Position numbers and translations under genes: made by a program. A stretch of 64,000 nt of DNA, from NCBI RefSeq assembly GCF_000971335.1, contig NZ_JZJL01000025.1, positions 1-64,000 on the forward strand, read 5' to 3'. Below are positions 37,250 through 46,353 of this stretch, one piece after another. Source of the DNA: Chromobacterium vaccinii (GTDB lineage: Bacteria; Pseudomonadota; Gammaproteobacteria; Burkholderiales; Chromobacteriaceae). Under the pieces are notes generated by a model. It saw only the letters and a program-made list of their open reading frames with translations. It did no database searches and was not told the DNA's origin. Within the stretch, counting starts at the first letter, position 1. Each line of letters starts with the position of its first letter.

Positions 37250-38083
37250 TCAGCGGAATACCTCGATATTGTCGATCAGACGGGTCTTGCCCAACCGCGC
37301 GGCGGCCAGCGCCACCAGCCGCTTCTCCCCGGCGTGGGCGATTTCCAGCGTGTCGGCCTGACGCACTTCCACGTAATCCACGGTCCAGCCGGCGGCGGCC
37401 AGATCGTCGCGCGCGGCGTTCTCCAGCGCGGCGTAGTCCTGGCTGCCGGCCAGCAGGCCGTCGCGGATCATGGACAGGTTGCGGTACAGCCGCGGCGCCT
37501 CGGCGCGCTCCTCGGCCGACAGGTAGCCGTTGCGCGACGACAGCGCCAGGCCGTCGGCGGCGCGGCCGGTGTCCACCGGGACGATTTCGATCGGCGAGTT
37601 CAGGTCGGCGATCATCGCCTGGATCACGTGCAGCTGCTGGTAGTCCTTCTTGCCGAAACAGGCCAGGTCAGGCTGCACGATGTTGAACAGCTTGGTGACC
37701 ACGGTGGCCACGCCGCGGAAGTGCCCGGGACGGAAGGCGCCGCACAGCTCGTCCTGGATGTGCGGCGGCTCGACGTTGAAGTCCTGCCGCACGCGCGGAT
37801 ACAGCTCGCGCTCGGTCGGGAAGAACAGCGCGTCCACGCCGGCGGCGGCCAGCTTGGCGCAATCGGCGTCGAAAGTGCGCGGATAGGCGTCGAAGTCCTC
37901 GCCCTGGCCGAACTGCAGCCGGTTGACGAAGATGCTGACCACCACTTTTTCGGCGCGTTCTCGCGCCGCGGCCACCAGCTTCAGGTGCCCCTCATGCAGA
38001 TTGCCCATCGTGGGCACGAAAGCCAGCTTGCCCGCCTGCTTGCGCCAGGCGCGCATCTCGGCCACGGTACGGATGATTTCCAT
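37250..38083 (-). CDS. panC: Pantothenate synthetase (pantoate--beta-alanine ligase)
   Basis: PanC joins pantoate and beta-alanine with ATP to form pantothenate in the cytoplasm. The 277-residue protein has the nucleotide-binding HIGH-like motif in [15 protein letters not shown] (residues about 23-37), [22 protein letters not shown], the [13 protein letters not shown] stretch, and the KMSKS-like [11 protein letters not shown]. It starts 19 bases after panB and precedes panD, so the three pathway genes are together. One oddity is VNRLQFG where most members have VNPxQFG. Confidence 0.97.
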   Translation of the reverse strand: MEIIRTVAEMRAWRKQAGKLAFVPTMGNLHEGHLKLVAAARERAEKVVVSIFVNRLQFGQGEDFDAYPRTFDADCAKLAAAGVDALFFPTERELYPRVRQDFNVEPPHIQDELCGAFRPGHFRGVATVVTKLFNIVQPDLACFGKKDYQQLHVIQAMIADLNSPIEIVPVDTGRAADGLALSSRNGYLSAEERAEAPRLYRNLSMIRDGLLAGSQDYAALENAARDDLAAAGWTVDYVEVRQADTLEIAHAGEKRLVALAAARLGKTRLIDNIEVFR

Positions 38084-38102
38084 CTCTCGTTCTCTTCCGG
38101 GC

Positions 38103-38891
38103 TCAGTAAGTGTGTTCCGCCGCCGGGAAGGATTGGTCCTTCACCGCCTTGACGTAGGCTTGGACAGCGCCCTGGATGCTGCCCGCCTCTTCCATGAAAT
38201 TCTTGACGAACTTGGCCTTCTTGCCCGGATACACGCCCAGCATGTCGTGCAGCACCAGCACCTGCCCGGAAGTATCCGCGCCGGCGCCTATGCCTATGGT
38301 CGGCACCTTGACGGTTTCGGTGATCTCTTTGGCCAGCGGCGCCGGCACGCACTCCATCAACACCAGGCTGGCGCCGGCTTCGGCCAGCGCCTTGGCGTCG
38401 TTCAGGATGCGCTGCGCGTCCTCGCCCCTGCCCTGCACGCGGTAGCCGCCGAACATGTTGACGTACTGCGGCGTCAGGCCGATGTGGGAGCAGACCGGGA
38501 TGCCGCGCTCCACCAGGAAGCGGGTGGTCTCGGCCATATAGGCGCCGCCTTCCAGCTTCACCATGTGGGCGCCGGCCTGCAGCAGGCGCGCTGCGTGGGC
38601 AAACGCTTGCTGCGGGCTTTCCTGGTAGGCGCCGAAAGTCATGTCGCCGAGGATCAGCGCGTTCTTGCTGCCGCGGGCCACGCAGCGGATATGATAGAGC
38701 ATGTCCTCCTCGCTGACCGGCAGCGTGGAGTCCACGCCTTGCATCACCGGTCCCAGCGAGTCGCCGACCAACAGAATCTCCACGCCGGCGTCATCCAGCA
38801 AGCTGGCGAAGCTGGCGTCGTAGCAGGTCAGCATGGTGATCTTCTGGCCTTCTTCCGCCAGCTTGTGCAGGGTATTGACGGTTATTTTCAT
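38103..38891 (-). CDS. panB: 3-methyl-2-oxobutanoate hydroxymethyltransferase
   Basis: PanB adds a hydroxymethyl group from methylene-tetrahydrofolate to 2-oxoisovalerate, giving ketopantoate. At 262 residues it matches E. coli PanB (264). Conserved parts are [34 protein letters not shown] with the magnesium ligand, [25 protein letters not shown] and [22 protein letters not shown]. The folate-pathway gene folK lies two genes upstream. panB is followed by panC after 19 bases. Confidence 0.97.
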   Translation of the reverse strand: MKITVNTLHKLAEEGQKITMLTCYDASFASLLDDAGVEILLVGDSLGPVMQGVDSTLPVSEEDMLYHIRCVARGSKNALILGDMTFGAYQESPQQAFAHAARLLQAGAHMVKLEGGAYMAETTRFLVERGIPVCSHIGLTPQYVNMFGGYRVQGRGEDAQRILNDAKALAEAGASLVLMECVPAPLAKEITETVKVPTIGIGAGADTSGQVLVLHDMLGVYPGKKAKFVKNFMEEAGSIQGAVQAYVKAVKDQSFPAAEHTY

Positions 38892-38942
38892 TTCTCGGCT
38901 TCCTCGTGTTCCATCTGCGGCGTCGCGCGGGAACCAACCCGG

Positions 38943-39578
38943 TCAGACGCTCTTGTTGAAATAACTGCGCTGGCCGCGCATTTCTGCAATGCAGCGGATC
39001 AATAACTCGAAGTCCTCGCCGCCGTCCACCAGATTCAAATGATCGGTGTTGACGATCAGCAACGGCGCCGACTCGTACTGATGGAAAAACTCGCTGTAGC
39101 CGGCATGCACGCGCTTGAGGTAGCCCTCGGGGAAGTTCACCTCGTAGTCGACCGCGCGCGCAGCCACCCGCTGCAGCAGGATGTCCTCGGACGCCTGCAG
39201 ATAGATCACTAGGTCCGGCACCGGATGCTCCGGCAACGCCAGCCTTGCCAGGCGCTGGTAGACCGCCAGTTCGTGCTCGTCCAGATTGAGGCGGGCGAAC
39301 AACGCGTCCTTTTCGAACAGGAAGTCCGACACCTGCGGCGCAGCCTGCAGCTCGCCGCTGATCATCTCGCGCGCGATGTCCGCCCGCTGCAGCAGAAAGC
39401 TCAGCTGGGTGGACAGCGCGTGGGCCGGCATATTGCGATAGAAGCGCGGCAGGAAGGGATTGGCGGCCGGGTCCTCGGCTTTCAGTTGCACGCCCCAGTA
39501 CTCTGACAGCCGGCGGGCCAGCGAAGATTTGCCCGAGCCTATCGGCCCCTCCACCACCACGTATCGCAATTGACTCAT
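38943..39578 (-). CDS. Deoxynucleoside kinase (deoxyadenosine/deoxyguanosine kinase family)
   Basis: A 211-residue cytoplasmic kinase that phosphorylates deoxynucleosides for nucleotide salvage. The P-loop is VEGPIGSGKSSLARRL at residues about 9-24. The substrate region has FEKDALFARLNLDEHELAVYQRL, with E-K-D where the family often has ERS, and PDLVIYLQASEDILLQRVAARAVDYE contains the lid with the RxxxRxxxxE-like arrangement. It overlaps folK by the four bases ATGA, and panB follows after 51 bases. This folK-kinase-panB order is known in several beta- and gammaproteobacteria. Substrate preference cannot be told. Confidence 0.9.
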   Translation of the reverse strand: MSQLRYVVVEGPIGSGKSSLARRLSEYWGVQLKAEDPAANPFLPRFYRNMPAHALSTQLSFLLQRADIAREMISGELQAAPQVSDFLFEKDALFARLNLDEHELAVYQRLARLALPEHPVPDLVIYLQASEDILLQRVAARAVDYEVNFPEGYLKRVHAGYSEFFHQYESAPLLIVNTDHLNLVDGGEDFELLIRCIAEMRGQRSYFNKSV

Positions 39579-40087
39579 GCTTGTTCCTGTTTGTTCGGGT
39601 TGGCCTCGTCGTCCAGGCGCTCCACGCCGTCGCCGGCCAGCGCCGCCGCCAGCGCGACCACGTCGCCGACGCCCGGCAGCGTCGATCCGCCGGCGATCTC
39701 GGCCAGAGGCGCCATCACGAAGGCGCGCTCATGCATCCGGGGATGAGGCAGGATCAGCCGCGGATCCTCGAGAAAGACGCCATCGTAATACAACAAGTCA
39801 AGATCCAGCACCCTTGGCGCGTTGCGGAAGCTGCGTTCGCGGCCGAAGCGTTGCTCCAGCGCCAGCAATTCATCCAGCAGCCGGTGGGGCGGAAGCGCGG
39901 TGTCCAGCAGGGCCACCGCGTTGATGAAATCGGGCTGGTCGGCGTAACCGACCGGCGCGGTGCGGTACAGCGAGGAGTGGCGGACCATCTCGGTCTCGGC
40001 CAAATGGCCAAGGGCCGCGAGAGCGGCCCTGACCTGCTGTTCCGGCTGCTCCAGATTGCTGCCCAGAGCCACGTAGGCCAGCGTCAC
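39575..40087 (-). CDS. folK: 2-amino-4-hydroxy-6-hydroxymethyldihydropteridine pyrophosphokinase
   Basis: FolK transfers pyrophosphate from ATP to 6-hydroxymethyl-dihydropterin in folate synthesis. The 170-residue protein begins TLAYVALGSNLEQPEQQVRAALAALG and has YADQPDFINAVALLDT, ALEQRFGRERSFRNAPRVLDLDLLYYD (the HPPK signature) and LPHPRMHERAFVMAPLAEI. The start is a GTG at 40085-40087 that overlaps the pcnB stop as GTGA; no ATG is available near the conserved start. Folate from this pathway feeds PanB three genes later. Confidence 0.96.
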   Translation of the reverse strand: MTLAYVALGSNLEQPEQQVRAALAALGHLAETEMVRHSSLYRTAPVGYADQPDFINAVALLDTALPPHRLLDELLALEQRFGRERSFRNAPRVLDLDLLYYDGVFLEDPRLILPHPRMHERAFVMAPLAEIAGGSTLPGVGDVVALAAALAGDGVERLDDEANPNKQEQA

Positions 40088-41436
40088 TCGGCGCTCTCCC
40101 CCGCGCCCTCGGGCTTGCGGCGGCCGCTGCGCCGGCGGCGGCGCTTCTTGGCCGGCTCCTCGGCGCCGCCTTCTTTCGCCTCGGCGATCAGGCGCTCGCA
40201 CTCGTCGCCGTCGGCGCGCTGGAAGCGCTCCCACCACTCGACCAGGGCGCTCGGCACTTCGCCGGCCTCGCTGCGCAGCGCCAGGAAGTCATAGGCGGCG
40301 CGGAAGCGGGGCTGCTCGAGGAAACGGTAGGGACGGCCGCCGGTGCGGCTGTCGAAGCGCGCCTGCAGCGTCCAGATTTCGCGCATGGTCACGCTGAAGC
40401 GGCGCGGGATGGCGAAATCGTTGTCCTGTTCGTTCTCGACATCGGAAATGGCGTCCAGCAGCGCCGGCAGGCTCTTCTCGCCGGCCTCGCAGCGGCGCTG
40501 CCAGCCCTGGGCCACCTGGCGCCACAGCAAGGTGGCCAGCAAGAAGCCTACGGAAATCGGCTTGTCGGCGCGCAGGCGGGCGTCGGTGCTGTCCAGGCTC
40601 AGCTTCAGGAAGGCGTCTTCGCCGCCCTTGTCGTCGATCACCGCGTCCAGCAGCGGGAACACGCCGCGCGCCAGGCCTTCCTCGCGCAGCTTTTTCAGGC
40701 AGGCGTAGGCATGGCCGGACATCAGCAGCTTGAGCAATTCATCGAACAAGCGGGCCGGCGGCTCCTTCTTCAACAGATGGGCGTGGGAACGGATCGGCTT
40801 CTTGGTGTCCTCGTCGATCTCGAAGCCCAGCTTGGCCGCCAGGCGCACCGCGCGCAGCATGCGCACCGGGTCTTCCTGATAGCGGCGCGCCGGCTGGCCT
40901 ATCATCACCAGCTTCTTGGCGTGCAGATCCCTGACGCCGTTGTGGTAGTCGATGACGGTTTCGTTGGACGGATCGTAGAACAGCGCGTTGACGGTGAAGT
41001 CGCGTCGGTGCGCGTCCTCTTCCTGGCTGCCGAAGCTGTTGTCGGCCATGATGCGGCCGGTTTCATTGGTGTCGTCGACGCTGCCGCCGCGGAAGGTGGT
41101 CACCTCGATGGTTTCCGGGCCCATCATCACGTGGACGATGCGGAAACGGCGGCCGATGATGCGGGAGCGGCGGAACAGATGATGCACCTGCTCCGGCGTG
41201 GCGTTGGTGGCCACGTCGAAGTCTTTGGGCGACACGTCCAGCATCAGGTCGCGCACGGCGCCGCCCACCACGAAGGCGGAGAAGCCGGCCTCCTGCAGAC
41301 GGGAGGTCACGCGCAGCGCGGCGTGGCTGAGCTGGTCGCGGCGAACGCCGTGCTGCGGCAGCGGATAGACGCGCGGCTTGCCGCGGCGCTTGCCCATGGG
41401 CAATTCCAGAACTTTACGGATGAGCTTGCGGATCAT
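40084..41436 (-). CDS. pcnB: Poly(A) polymerase I
   Basis: PcnB adds 3' poly(A) tails to RNA and marks it for decay. At 450 residues it is near E. coli PcnB (465). It belongs to the class II nucleotidyltransferases: the catalytic site is VVGGAVRDLMLDVSPKDFDVATNATPEQV, with the DxD aspartates near residue 72, followed by RRSRIIGRRFRIVHVMMG and the RRDFTVNALFYD motif. The C-terminal tail is strongly basic (KKRRRRRSGRRK), suited to RNA binding. The ATG at 41436 lacks a good ribosome site; another at codon 14 is possible. It heads the operon with folK, the kinase and the pan genes. Confidence 0.95.
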   Translation of the reverse strand: MIRKLIRKVLELPMGKRRGKPRVYPLPQHGVRRDQLSHAALRVTSRLQEAGFSAFVVGGAVRDLMLDVSPKDFDVATNATPEQVHHLFRRSRIIGRRFRIVHVMMGPETIEVTTFRGGSVDDTNETGRIMADNSFGSQEEDAHRRDFTVNALFYDPSNETVIDYHNGVRDLHAKKLVMIGQPARRYQEDPVRMLRAVRLAAKLGFEIDEDTKKPIRSHAHLLKKEPPARLFDELLKLLMSGHAYACLKKLREEGLARGVFPLLDAVIDDKGGEDAFLKLSLDSTDARLRADKPISVGFLLATLLWRQVAQGWQRRCEAGEKSLPALLDAISDVENEQDNDFAIPRRFSVTMREIWTLQARFDSRTGGRPYRFLEQPRFRAAYDFLALRSEAGEVPSALVEWWERFQRADGDECERLIAEAKEGGAEEPAKKRRRRRSGRRKPEGAGESAE

Positions 41437-41553
41437 TTGGAAGATAGTGGCTTGGAATGCTGGATTCGCAAGGTTAGAGATTCAAGGTCGCGATTATAGC
41501 CCGAATCCCCGCGGAAAATACACATCGGCCCTTCCCTCCCCAGGAAACTTGTT

Positions 41554-42477
41554 TCAATCGGCGCGGTCCGCGCCGGGTTCCGCCAGATACTGTTCTAGGC
41601 AATGTTGCAGATGCGCGCGCAGCGCTGCCACCGCCGGCGACAGCATCAAGCGGTGCGGAGTCACCAGGCACAGGGGCGTCGCCTCGGTCTCGTAGCCGGG
41701 CAGCAGGCGCGCCAGCCGTCCGGCGCGCAGATCGGCCAGCACATCGAGCCGGGACTTGTAGGCGATGCCGCAGCCGTCCACCGCCCAGCGCCGCACGATC
41801 TCGCCATCGTCGCTGAGCCAGCGCCCCCCCACCGCTACCGTCTGCCGCTCGCCATCCCGCTCGAAGCTCCAGCGCTCGTGCACCGCCGTTCCCAACACCA
41901 TCCTCAGGCACTGGTGGCCGCGCAAGGCCTGCGGCGTCTCCGGCGCGCCATGGCGGGCCAGGTAGCCCGGCGACGCGCACAACACGCGGCGGTTGTCCGG
42001 CATCAGCGGCAGCGCCACCAGGCTGGAGTCCTCGGGCACGCCGTAGCGCAGCGCCACGTCCACCGGCTGGCGGTAGAGATCGGCCACGCGGTCGCTGATC
42101 CGCAACTGCAGGCCCAGCCCGGGATGCGATCGCAAAAAATCGTCCAGCCAGGGCCTGAGCAGGTTGCGCCCCAGATCCGACGGCATCGACAGCGACAGGC
42201 TGCCGGACAGTTCGCGCCGGTCCTGCTCCAGCGCCAGCCTGCCCGCCTGCAGCGCGTCCAGCGCGCCGCGGGCGTGCTCCAGATAGCGCTCCCCGGCCAG
42301 CGTCAGCCTCAGGCTGCGGGTGGAACGCGCCAACAACTGCGCGCCCAGCGCCTGCTCCAGCCGCTTCAAGGCGGCGCTGGCCACCGCGGGACTCAGGTCC
42401 AGCTGCCGCGCGGCCGCCGACAGGCTGCCATTGTCCGCGGCGCGGATGAACACCTGCAAATCGTCTACTCGAACCAT
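41554..42477 (-). CDS. LysR-family transcriptional regulator
   Basis: A 307-residue DNA-binding regulator. The N-terminal winged helix (residues 1-60) has VDDLQVFIRAADNGSLSAAARQLDLSPAVASAALKRLEQALG. The rest is the two-lobed effector domain, with LSGSLSLSMPSDLGRNLLRPWLDDFLRSHPGL at the hinge. It is of the CrgA/DsdC-like subgroup with a VDVALRYG motif. Three starts are close together (TTG 42486, ATG 42483, ATG 42477); none has a clear ribosome site, and the last gives the usual length. It is divergent from the zinc-type dehydrogenase gene with about 130 bases between, so it probably controls that gene and itself. Confidence 0.9.
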   Translation of the reverse strand: MVRVDDLQVFIRAADNGSLSAAARQLDLSPAVASAALKRLEQALGAQLLARSTRSLRLTLAGERYLEHARGALDALQAGRLALEQDRRELSGSLSLSMPSDLGRNLLRPWLDDFLRSHPGLGLQLRISDRVADLYRQPVDVALRYGVPEDSSLVALPLMPDNRRVLCASPGYLARHGAPETPQALRGHQCLRMVLGTAVHERWSFERDGERQTVAVGGRWLSDDGEIVRRWAVDGCGIAYKSRLDVLADLRAGRLARLLPGYETEATPLCLVTPHRLMLSPAVAALRAHLQHCLEQYLAEPGADRAD

Positions 42478-42606
42478 TTTCATCAAAATTTTTTTGAAAC
42501 TGATTCATATATTAGCCGGATTTTCTTCAAACCAAACCGCAATACCATGCGAGGCATCACGAAGGCGGACCTCTGCGCCGCCCGGATAGCAAACAAGGAA
42601 ACCGAA

Positions 42607-43620
42607 ATGAAAGCCGTCGCCTACTACCAAAGCCTGCCCATCTCCCACCCAGAAGCGCTGCAGGACGTGCAGCTGCCCGACCCAGCCATCGGCGAGCATG
42701 ACCTGCTGGTGGAAGTGAAAGCCATCTCCGTCAACCCGGTGGATGTCAAAGTGCGCGCCAATATGGCGCCGGAAGCCGGCCGGGCCCGCGTGCTGGGCTG
42801 GGACGCGGCCGGCGTGGTGCGCGCCGTCGGGGCCAAGGCCAGCCTGTTCCAGCCGGGCGACCGCGTCTGGTACGCCGGCGCGTTGCAACGGCCCGGCGCC
42901 AACAGCGAGCTGCACGCGGTGGACGAGCGCATCGTCGGCAAGATGCCGGCCAGTCTGGATTTCGAAACCGCCGCCGCGCTGCCGTTGACCGCCATCACCG
43001 CCTGGGAATTGCTGTTCGACCGCCTGCAGGTGCTGGCCAACCCGCAGCCATCCGGCAAGAAGCTGCTGGTGGTCGGCGCGGCCGGCGGCGTCGGTTCCAT
43101 CCTGGTCCAGCTGGCGCGCCAGCTGACCGGCCTCACCGTGATCGGCACCGCGTCGCGGCCGGAAACCCAGGCCTGGGTCAAGGAACTGGGCGCGCATCAC
43201 GTGATCGACCACAGCCAGCCGCTGAGCCGGGAGCTCAAACGCATCGGCGTCGATCAGGTCGACTATGTCGCCAGCCTGAACCAGACCGACCAGCACTTCG
43301 GCGAAATCGTCGAATCGCTGACGCCGCAGGGCAAGCTCGCGCTGATAGACGACCCGGCCGCGCTGGACATTGCCCAACTGAAGCGCAAGAGCCTCTCGCT
43401 GCACTGGGAGTTCATGTACACCCGCTCGATGTTCGCCACCGACGACCAGATCGAACAGCACAAGCTGCTGACCGAACTGGCGCGGCTGGTGGACGCCGGC
43501 ATCGTCAAGAGCACGGTGGCCGAGCGCTTCGGCGCGATCAACGCCGCCAATCTCAAGCGCGCCCACGCGCTGCTGGAAAGCAATACCGCCAAAGGCAAGA
43601 TCGTGCTGGCCGGTTTTTGA
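42607..43620 (+). CDS. Zinc-type alcohol dehydrogenase-like protein (quinone-oxidoreductase family)
   Basis: A 337-residue NAD(P)H-dependent enzyme of the medium-chain dehydrogenase family, in the group annotated as zinc-binding alcohol dehydrogenase family protein. The catalytic fold has ISVNPVDVKVRANMAPE, VLGWDAAGVVRAVG and FQPGDRVWYAGA; the cofactor loop is LLVVGAAGGVGSILVQLARQ. The zinc ligands of true alcohol dehydrogenases are absent, so it is more likely a quinone reductase or enoyl reductase-like enzyme. The start is ATG 42607 with AAGGAAAC upstream. The same frame stays open far upstream, but that part is the antisense of the LysR gene. The substrate is unknown. Confidence 0.9.
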   Translation: MKAVAYYQSLPISHPEALQDVQLPDPAIGEHDLLVEVKAISVNPVDVKVRANMAPEAGRARVLGWDAAGVVRAVGAKASLFQPGDRVWYAGALQRPGANSELHAVDERIVGKMPASLDFETAAALPLTAITAWELLFDRLQVLANPQPSGKKLLVVGAAGGVGSILVQLARQLTGLTVIGTASRPETQAWVKELGAHHVIDHSQPLSRELKRIGVDQVDYVASLNQTDQHFGEIVESLTPQGKLALIDDPAALDIAQLKRKSLSLHWEFMYTRSMFATDDQIEQHKLLTELARLVDAGIVKSTVAERFGAINAANLKRAHALLESNTAKGKIVLAGF

Positions 43621-43766
43621 AAACCGCTAGCCGCAAGGGCAGCAAGAAAGCATCGCCGTCCTTGCCTGCGCTCGCGGCGAATGCCGCCGACCGGTCCGGC
43701 GCGACGCTCCGGACCGGCTCCACGCCTGCCGCACGGCGCGGCAGGCGCCCCCATTAAGGGATCGCA
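43621..43766. other. Intergenic stretch with two strong GC-rich hairpins
   Basis: Two perfect nine-base stems: 43691-43699 with 43709-43717, and 43724-43732 with 43738-43746. Neither is followed by a T run. They may act together as an imperfect terminator for the dehydrogenase gene or be copies of a dispersed palindrome. Confidence 0.5.
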
Positions 43767-44540
43767 ATGACTGCCAACCGCCTCACCCTGATCACGATAG
43801 ACCTCTCCTTCCATGCCGCCAGCGCCGCGGCGGTGGCCGCCGTTTTGGACCGGCACGGCGTGGCGGTAGAAGAACGCCGCGCGCCGCACGAGCGCGCGTT
43901 CGAACTGCTGGCTGCCGGCCAGGTCGACATGCTGTGCAGCGCCTGGCTGCCCGGCAGCCACGGCGCCTATCTCGCGCCGATAGCGGACGAAGTCGAAAAG
44001 CTGGCCGCGCTTTACGCCCCCTACGCGCTGTGGGGCGTGCCCGACTATGTGCCGACAGAGGCCGTCGCCGCGATCGCCGACCTGAAAAAGCCGGAAGTCT
44101 CGGCGCGGATGGTCAAGAAGATACAGGGCATCAATCCCGGCGCCGGCATCAGCCGCTTCTCCCGCGAAATCATCTCCCGCTACCGGCTGGACGAGGATGG
44201 CTACCATTTTGAAAACGGCAGCCTGGAGGACTGCGTCTCCGCGTTCGAGCAAGCCGTCGCGCGGCGCGACTGGACGGTAGTGCCGCTGTGGCAGCCGCAA
44301 TTCCTGCACTGGCGCCACCGCATCCGCGAACTGGCGGACCCGGAAAACCTGTTGCGCGGCCCAGACCAGGCGACGCTGATCATCCGCAAGGACGCGCTGG
44401 CCCGCTTGCCGCCAGCCGCCGTAGACGGCTTGCGCGCGCTGCGGCTGGGCAACCGCGCCGTCGCCTGGCTGGACCATCTGATCAGCCGAGAGGGAATGAC
44501 GCCGGATGCTGCGGCGCGGCAATGGCTGTCTTCCATCTGA
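43767..44540 (+). CDS. OpuAC-type glycine-betaine/choline binding domain protein without signal peptide
   Basis: A 257-residue protein with the fold of OpuAC/ProX-type substrate-binding proteins for quaternary ammonium compounds. Recognisable parts are LITIDLSFHAASAAAVAAVLDRHG, DMLCSAWLPGSHGAYLAPIADEVEKLA, a NPGAGISRFSREIISRYRLD stretch, and WTVVPLWQPQFLHWRHRIREL; the aromatic residues there match ligand-binding positions of the family. Unusually, the protein starts directly with the first beta strand (MTANRLTLITID) and has no signal peptide or membrane segment, so it should stay in the cytoplasm unless the true start is misread. No transporter subunits are adjacent. It may be a cytoplasmic sensor or carrier. 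The role is unknown. Confidence 0.8.
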   Translation: MTANRLTLITIDLSFHAASAAAVAAVLDRHGVAVEERRAPHERAFELLAAGQVDMLCSAWLPGSHGAYLAPIADEVEKLAALYAPYALWGVPDYVPTEAVAAIADLKKPEVSARMVKKIQGINPGAGISRFSREIISRYRLDEDGYHFENGSLEDCVSAFEQAVARRDWTVVPLWQPQFLHWRHRIRELADPENLLRGPDQATLIIRKDALARLPPAAVDGLRALRLGNRAVAWLDHLISREGMTPDAAARQWLSSI

Positions 44541-44754
44541 GCATCCGCCCGAATCGGAGCGACAACCATGTTCAACAAGACGACATTCACAAAACCACAC
44601 CATCAACCCAGTAGACATATGAACGAAATCCAGAGAGCATACGGGATTCATTCCCTTGCTCCGCCCAAGAGAGCCCTCGCAAGGGAAGAAATCGGGGAAG
44701 GCCGCAGATCCGGATGATGGCCGCGCGGCATTCCTGCACATTCAGGAGCACGCT
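44541..44754 (+). promoter_or_regulatory. Leader region of the RND efflux operon, with inverted repeat
   Basis: 214 bases. An eight-base inverted repeat (44652-44659 with 44679-44686) may be an operator or RNA hairpin. A short frame of about 32 codons starts at ATG 44619 (MNEIQRAYGIHSL) and ends near 44717; it has no strong ribosome site, and I do not claim it as a gene. Confidence 0.4.
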
Positions 44755-46272
44755 GTGTATTCCAGATCCAATCCTCCATCCGCCCGTCGGCGGCAGCCCG
44801 CCGCCGGCAGGCCGTCCTGGCGCCGCCTCGCGCTGCTTGCCCTGGTTCTGTCCCAGGCCGGCTGCGCGGTCGGCCCAGACTTCAAATCCCCCACCCTTCC
44901 GGACGCCGCCAAACGCGGCTATTCGGAGTCGGCGCTGCCGGCAGCCACCGCCGGCACCGAACGGGCCGGTTCCGCCGGCACCGGCCAGCGGCTGGTCAAC
45001 GGCGGCGAATTGCCCGCCCAATGGTGGACGCTGTTCCGCTCGCCGGAACTGGACCAGCTGATCCGCGCCGCGCTGGAGCACAACCCCACGCTGGAAGCCG
45101 CCCAGGCGGCGCTGGTCCAGACCCGCGAGAACTACAACGCCGCCTCGGGCAGCCTGCTGTTCCCCAATGTCAACGCCCAGCTGGGCGGCGGCCGGCAGCG
45201 CGCGATCCTGACCGGCACCAACCCCAGCGAATTCAACTTCTACAGCGCCACCGTCAACGTGTCGTACACGCTTGACCTGTTCGGCGGCTCCCGCCGCCAG
45301 CTGGAAGGCCTGATGGCGGCGGCCGACTACCAGCGCTTCCAGACCGAGGCCGCTTACCAGACGCTGGTCGCCAACGTGGTCACCGCCGCGGTTCAGGAAG
45401 CTTCGCTGCGCGGCCAACTGGCGGCGACGCAAGAATTGCTGAAGGCGCAGGTAGCCCAACTGGCCATCGTCGACAAGCAGGTGGCGCTCGGCGCCCAGGC
45501 CCGCTCCGCGTCGCTGAGCCAGGGCACGCTGGTGGCGCAGACCCGCGCCCAGCTGCCGCCGCTGGAAAAAGCGCTGGCGCAAACCCGCAACCTGCTGGCG
45601 ACGCTGGTGGGCCGCTTCCCCGGCGAAGGCGGCCTGCCGGAGTTCCGGCTGGAATCGCTGAAGCTGCCGGACGAACTGCCGGTGTCGCTACCGTCCGACC
45701 TCGCCCGCCAACGCCCTGACATCCGCGCCAGCGAGGCGCTGCTGCACCAGGCCAGCGCCAATGTCGGCGTCGCCACGGCGAACCAGTATCCGCAGATCAC
45801 CCTCAGCGGCAGCTACGGCACCCAGCACACGGCGCTGCCCAACATGGATGTCGGCAACACCTTGTGGAACGTCACCGGCGGGCTGCTGCAGCCGCTGTTC
45901 AACGGCGGCGCGCTCAGCGCCAAGCGCCGCGCGGCCGAGGCGGCCTATCGGCAGGCGGAGGCGCAGTACCGGGCGACCGTGCTGAAGGGCTTCCAGAATG
46001 TCGCCGACAGCCTGCGCGCGGTGGAAGCCGACGCCATGGCGCTGAAGGCCCAGGCCGACGCCGAGTCCCAGGCGCGCGAGTCGCTGGAGGTGCATACCCG
46101 GCAGTACAAGCTGGGCGGCATCAGCTACCTGGCCCTGCTGGACGCCGAACGCAGCTACCAGCAGGCCAAAATCGGCCTGATCCAGGCCCAGGCCGCCCGC
46201 TATAGCGACACCGCGGCGCTGTTCGTGGCGCTGGGCGGCGGCTGGTGGAAACAGCCGGCGGCCGCCAACTGA
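44755..46272 (+). CDS. Outer-membrane efflux lipoprotein (NodT/OprM family)
   Basis: The outer-membrane channel of a tripartite RND pump, 505 residues. The N-terminus has a basic stretch, a hydrophobic segment and the lipobox SQAGC (about residues 33-37), so the channel is anchored as a lipoprotein like OprM. After it comes AVGPDFKSPTLPDA, the standard start of NodT-family proteins. Two repeats of the TolC fold follow; one includes LARQRPDIRASEALLHQASANVGVATANQYPQITL. The start is GTG at 44755, with AGGAG seven bases upstream; no ATG is suitable. In this operon the outer-membrane gene comes first, then the adaptor (81 bases later), then the pump. Confidence 0.93.
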   Translation: MYSRSNPPSARRRQPAAGRPSWRRLALLALVLSQAGCAVGPDFKSPTLPDAAKRGYSESALPAATAGTERAGSAGTGQRLVNGGELPAQWWTLFRSPELDQLIRAALEHNPTLEAAQAALVQTRENYNAASGSLLFPNVNAQLGGGRQRAILTGTNPSEFNFYSATVNVSYTLDLFGGSRRQLEGLMAAADYQRFQTEAAYQTLVANVVTAAVQEASLRGQLAATQELLKAQVAQLAIVDKQVALGAQARSASLSQGTLVAQTRAQLPPLEKALAQTRNLLATLVGRFPGEGGLPEFRLESLKLPDELPVSLPSDLARQRPDIRASEALLHQASANVGVATANQYPQITLSGSYGTQHTALPNMDVGNTLWNVTGGLLQPLFNGGALSAKRRAAEAAYRQAEAQYRATVLKGFQNVADSLRAVEADAMALKAQADAESQARESLEVHTRQYKLGGISYLALLDAERSYQQAKIGLIQAQAARYSDTAALFVALGGGWWKQPAAAN

Positions 46273-46353
46273 CCGACAGGACACACGCATCGCCCGCCGC
46301 GAGCGGCGGGCCGGCCAATACGAATCGCCATTAAATCAAAGAGAAGACGAATC

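Noticed and set aside
41602-42606. N-terminal extension of the zinc-type dehydrogenase
   Set aside because: The frame is open for 335 codons upstream, but this part is antisense to the LysR gene. The ATG at 42607 has a good ribosome site and begins the conserved domain.
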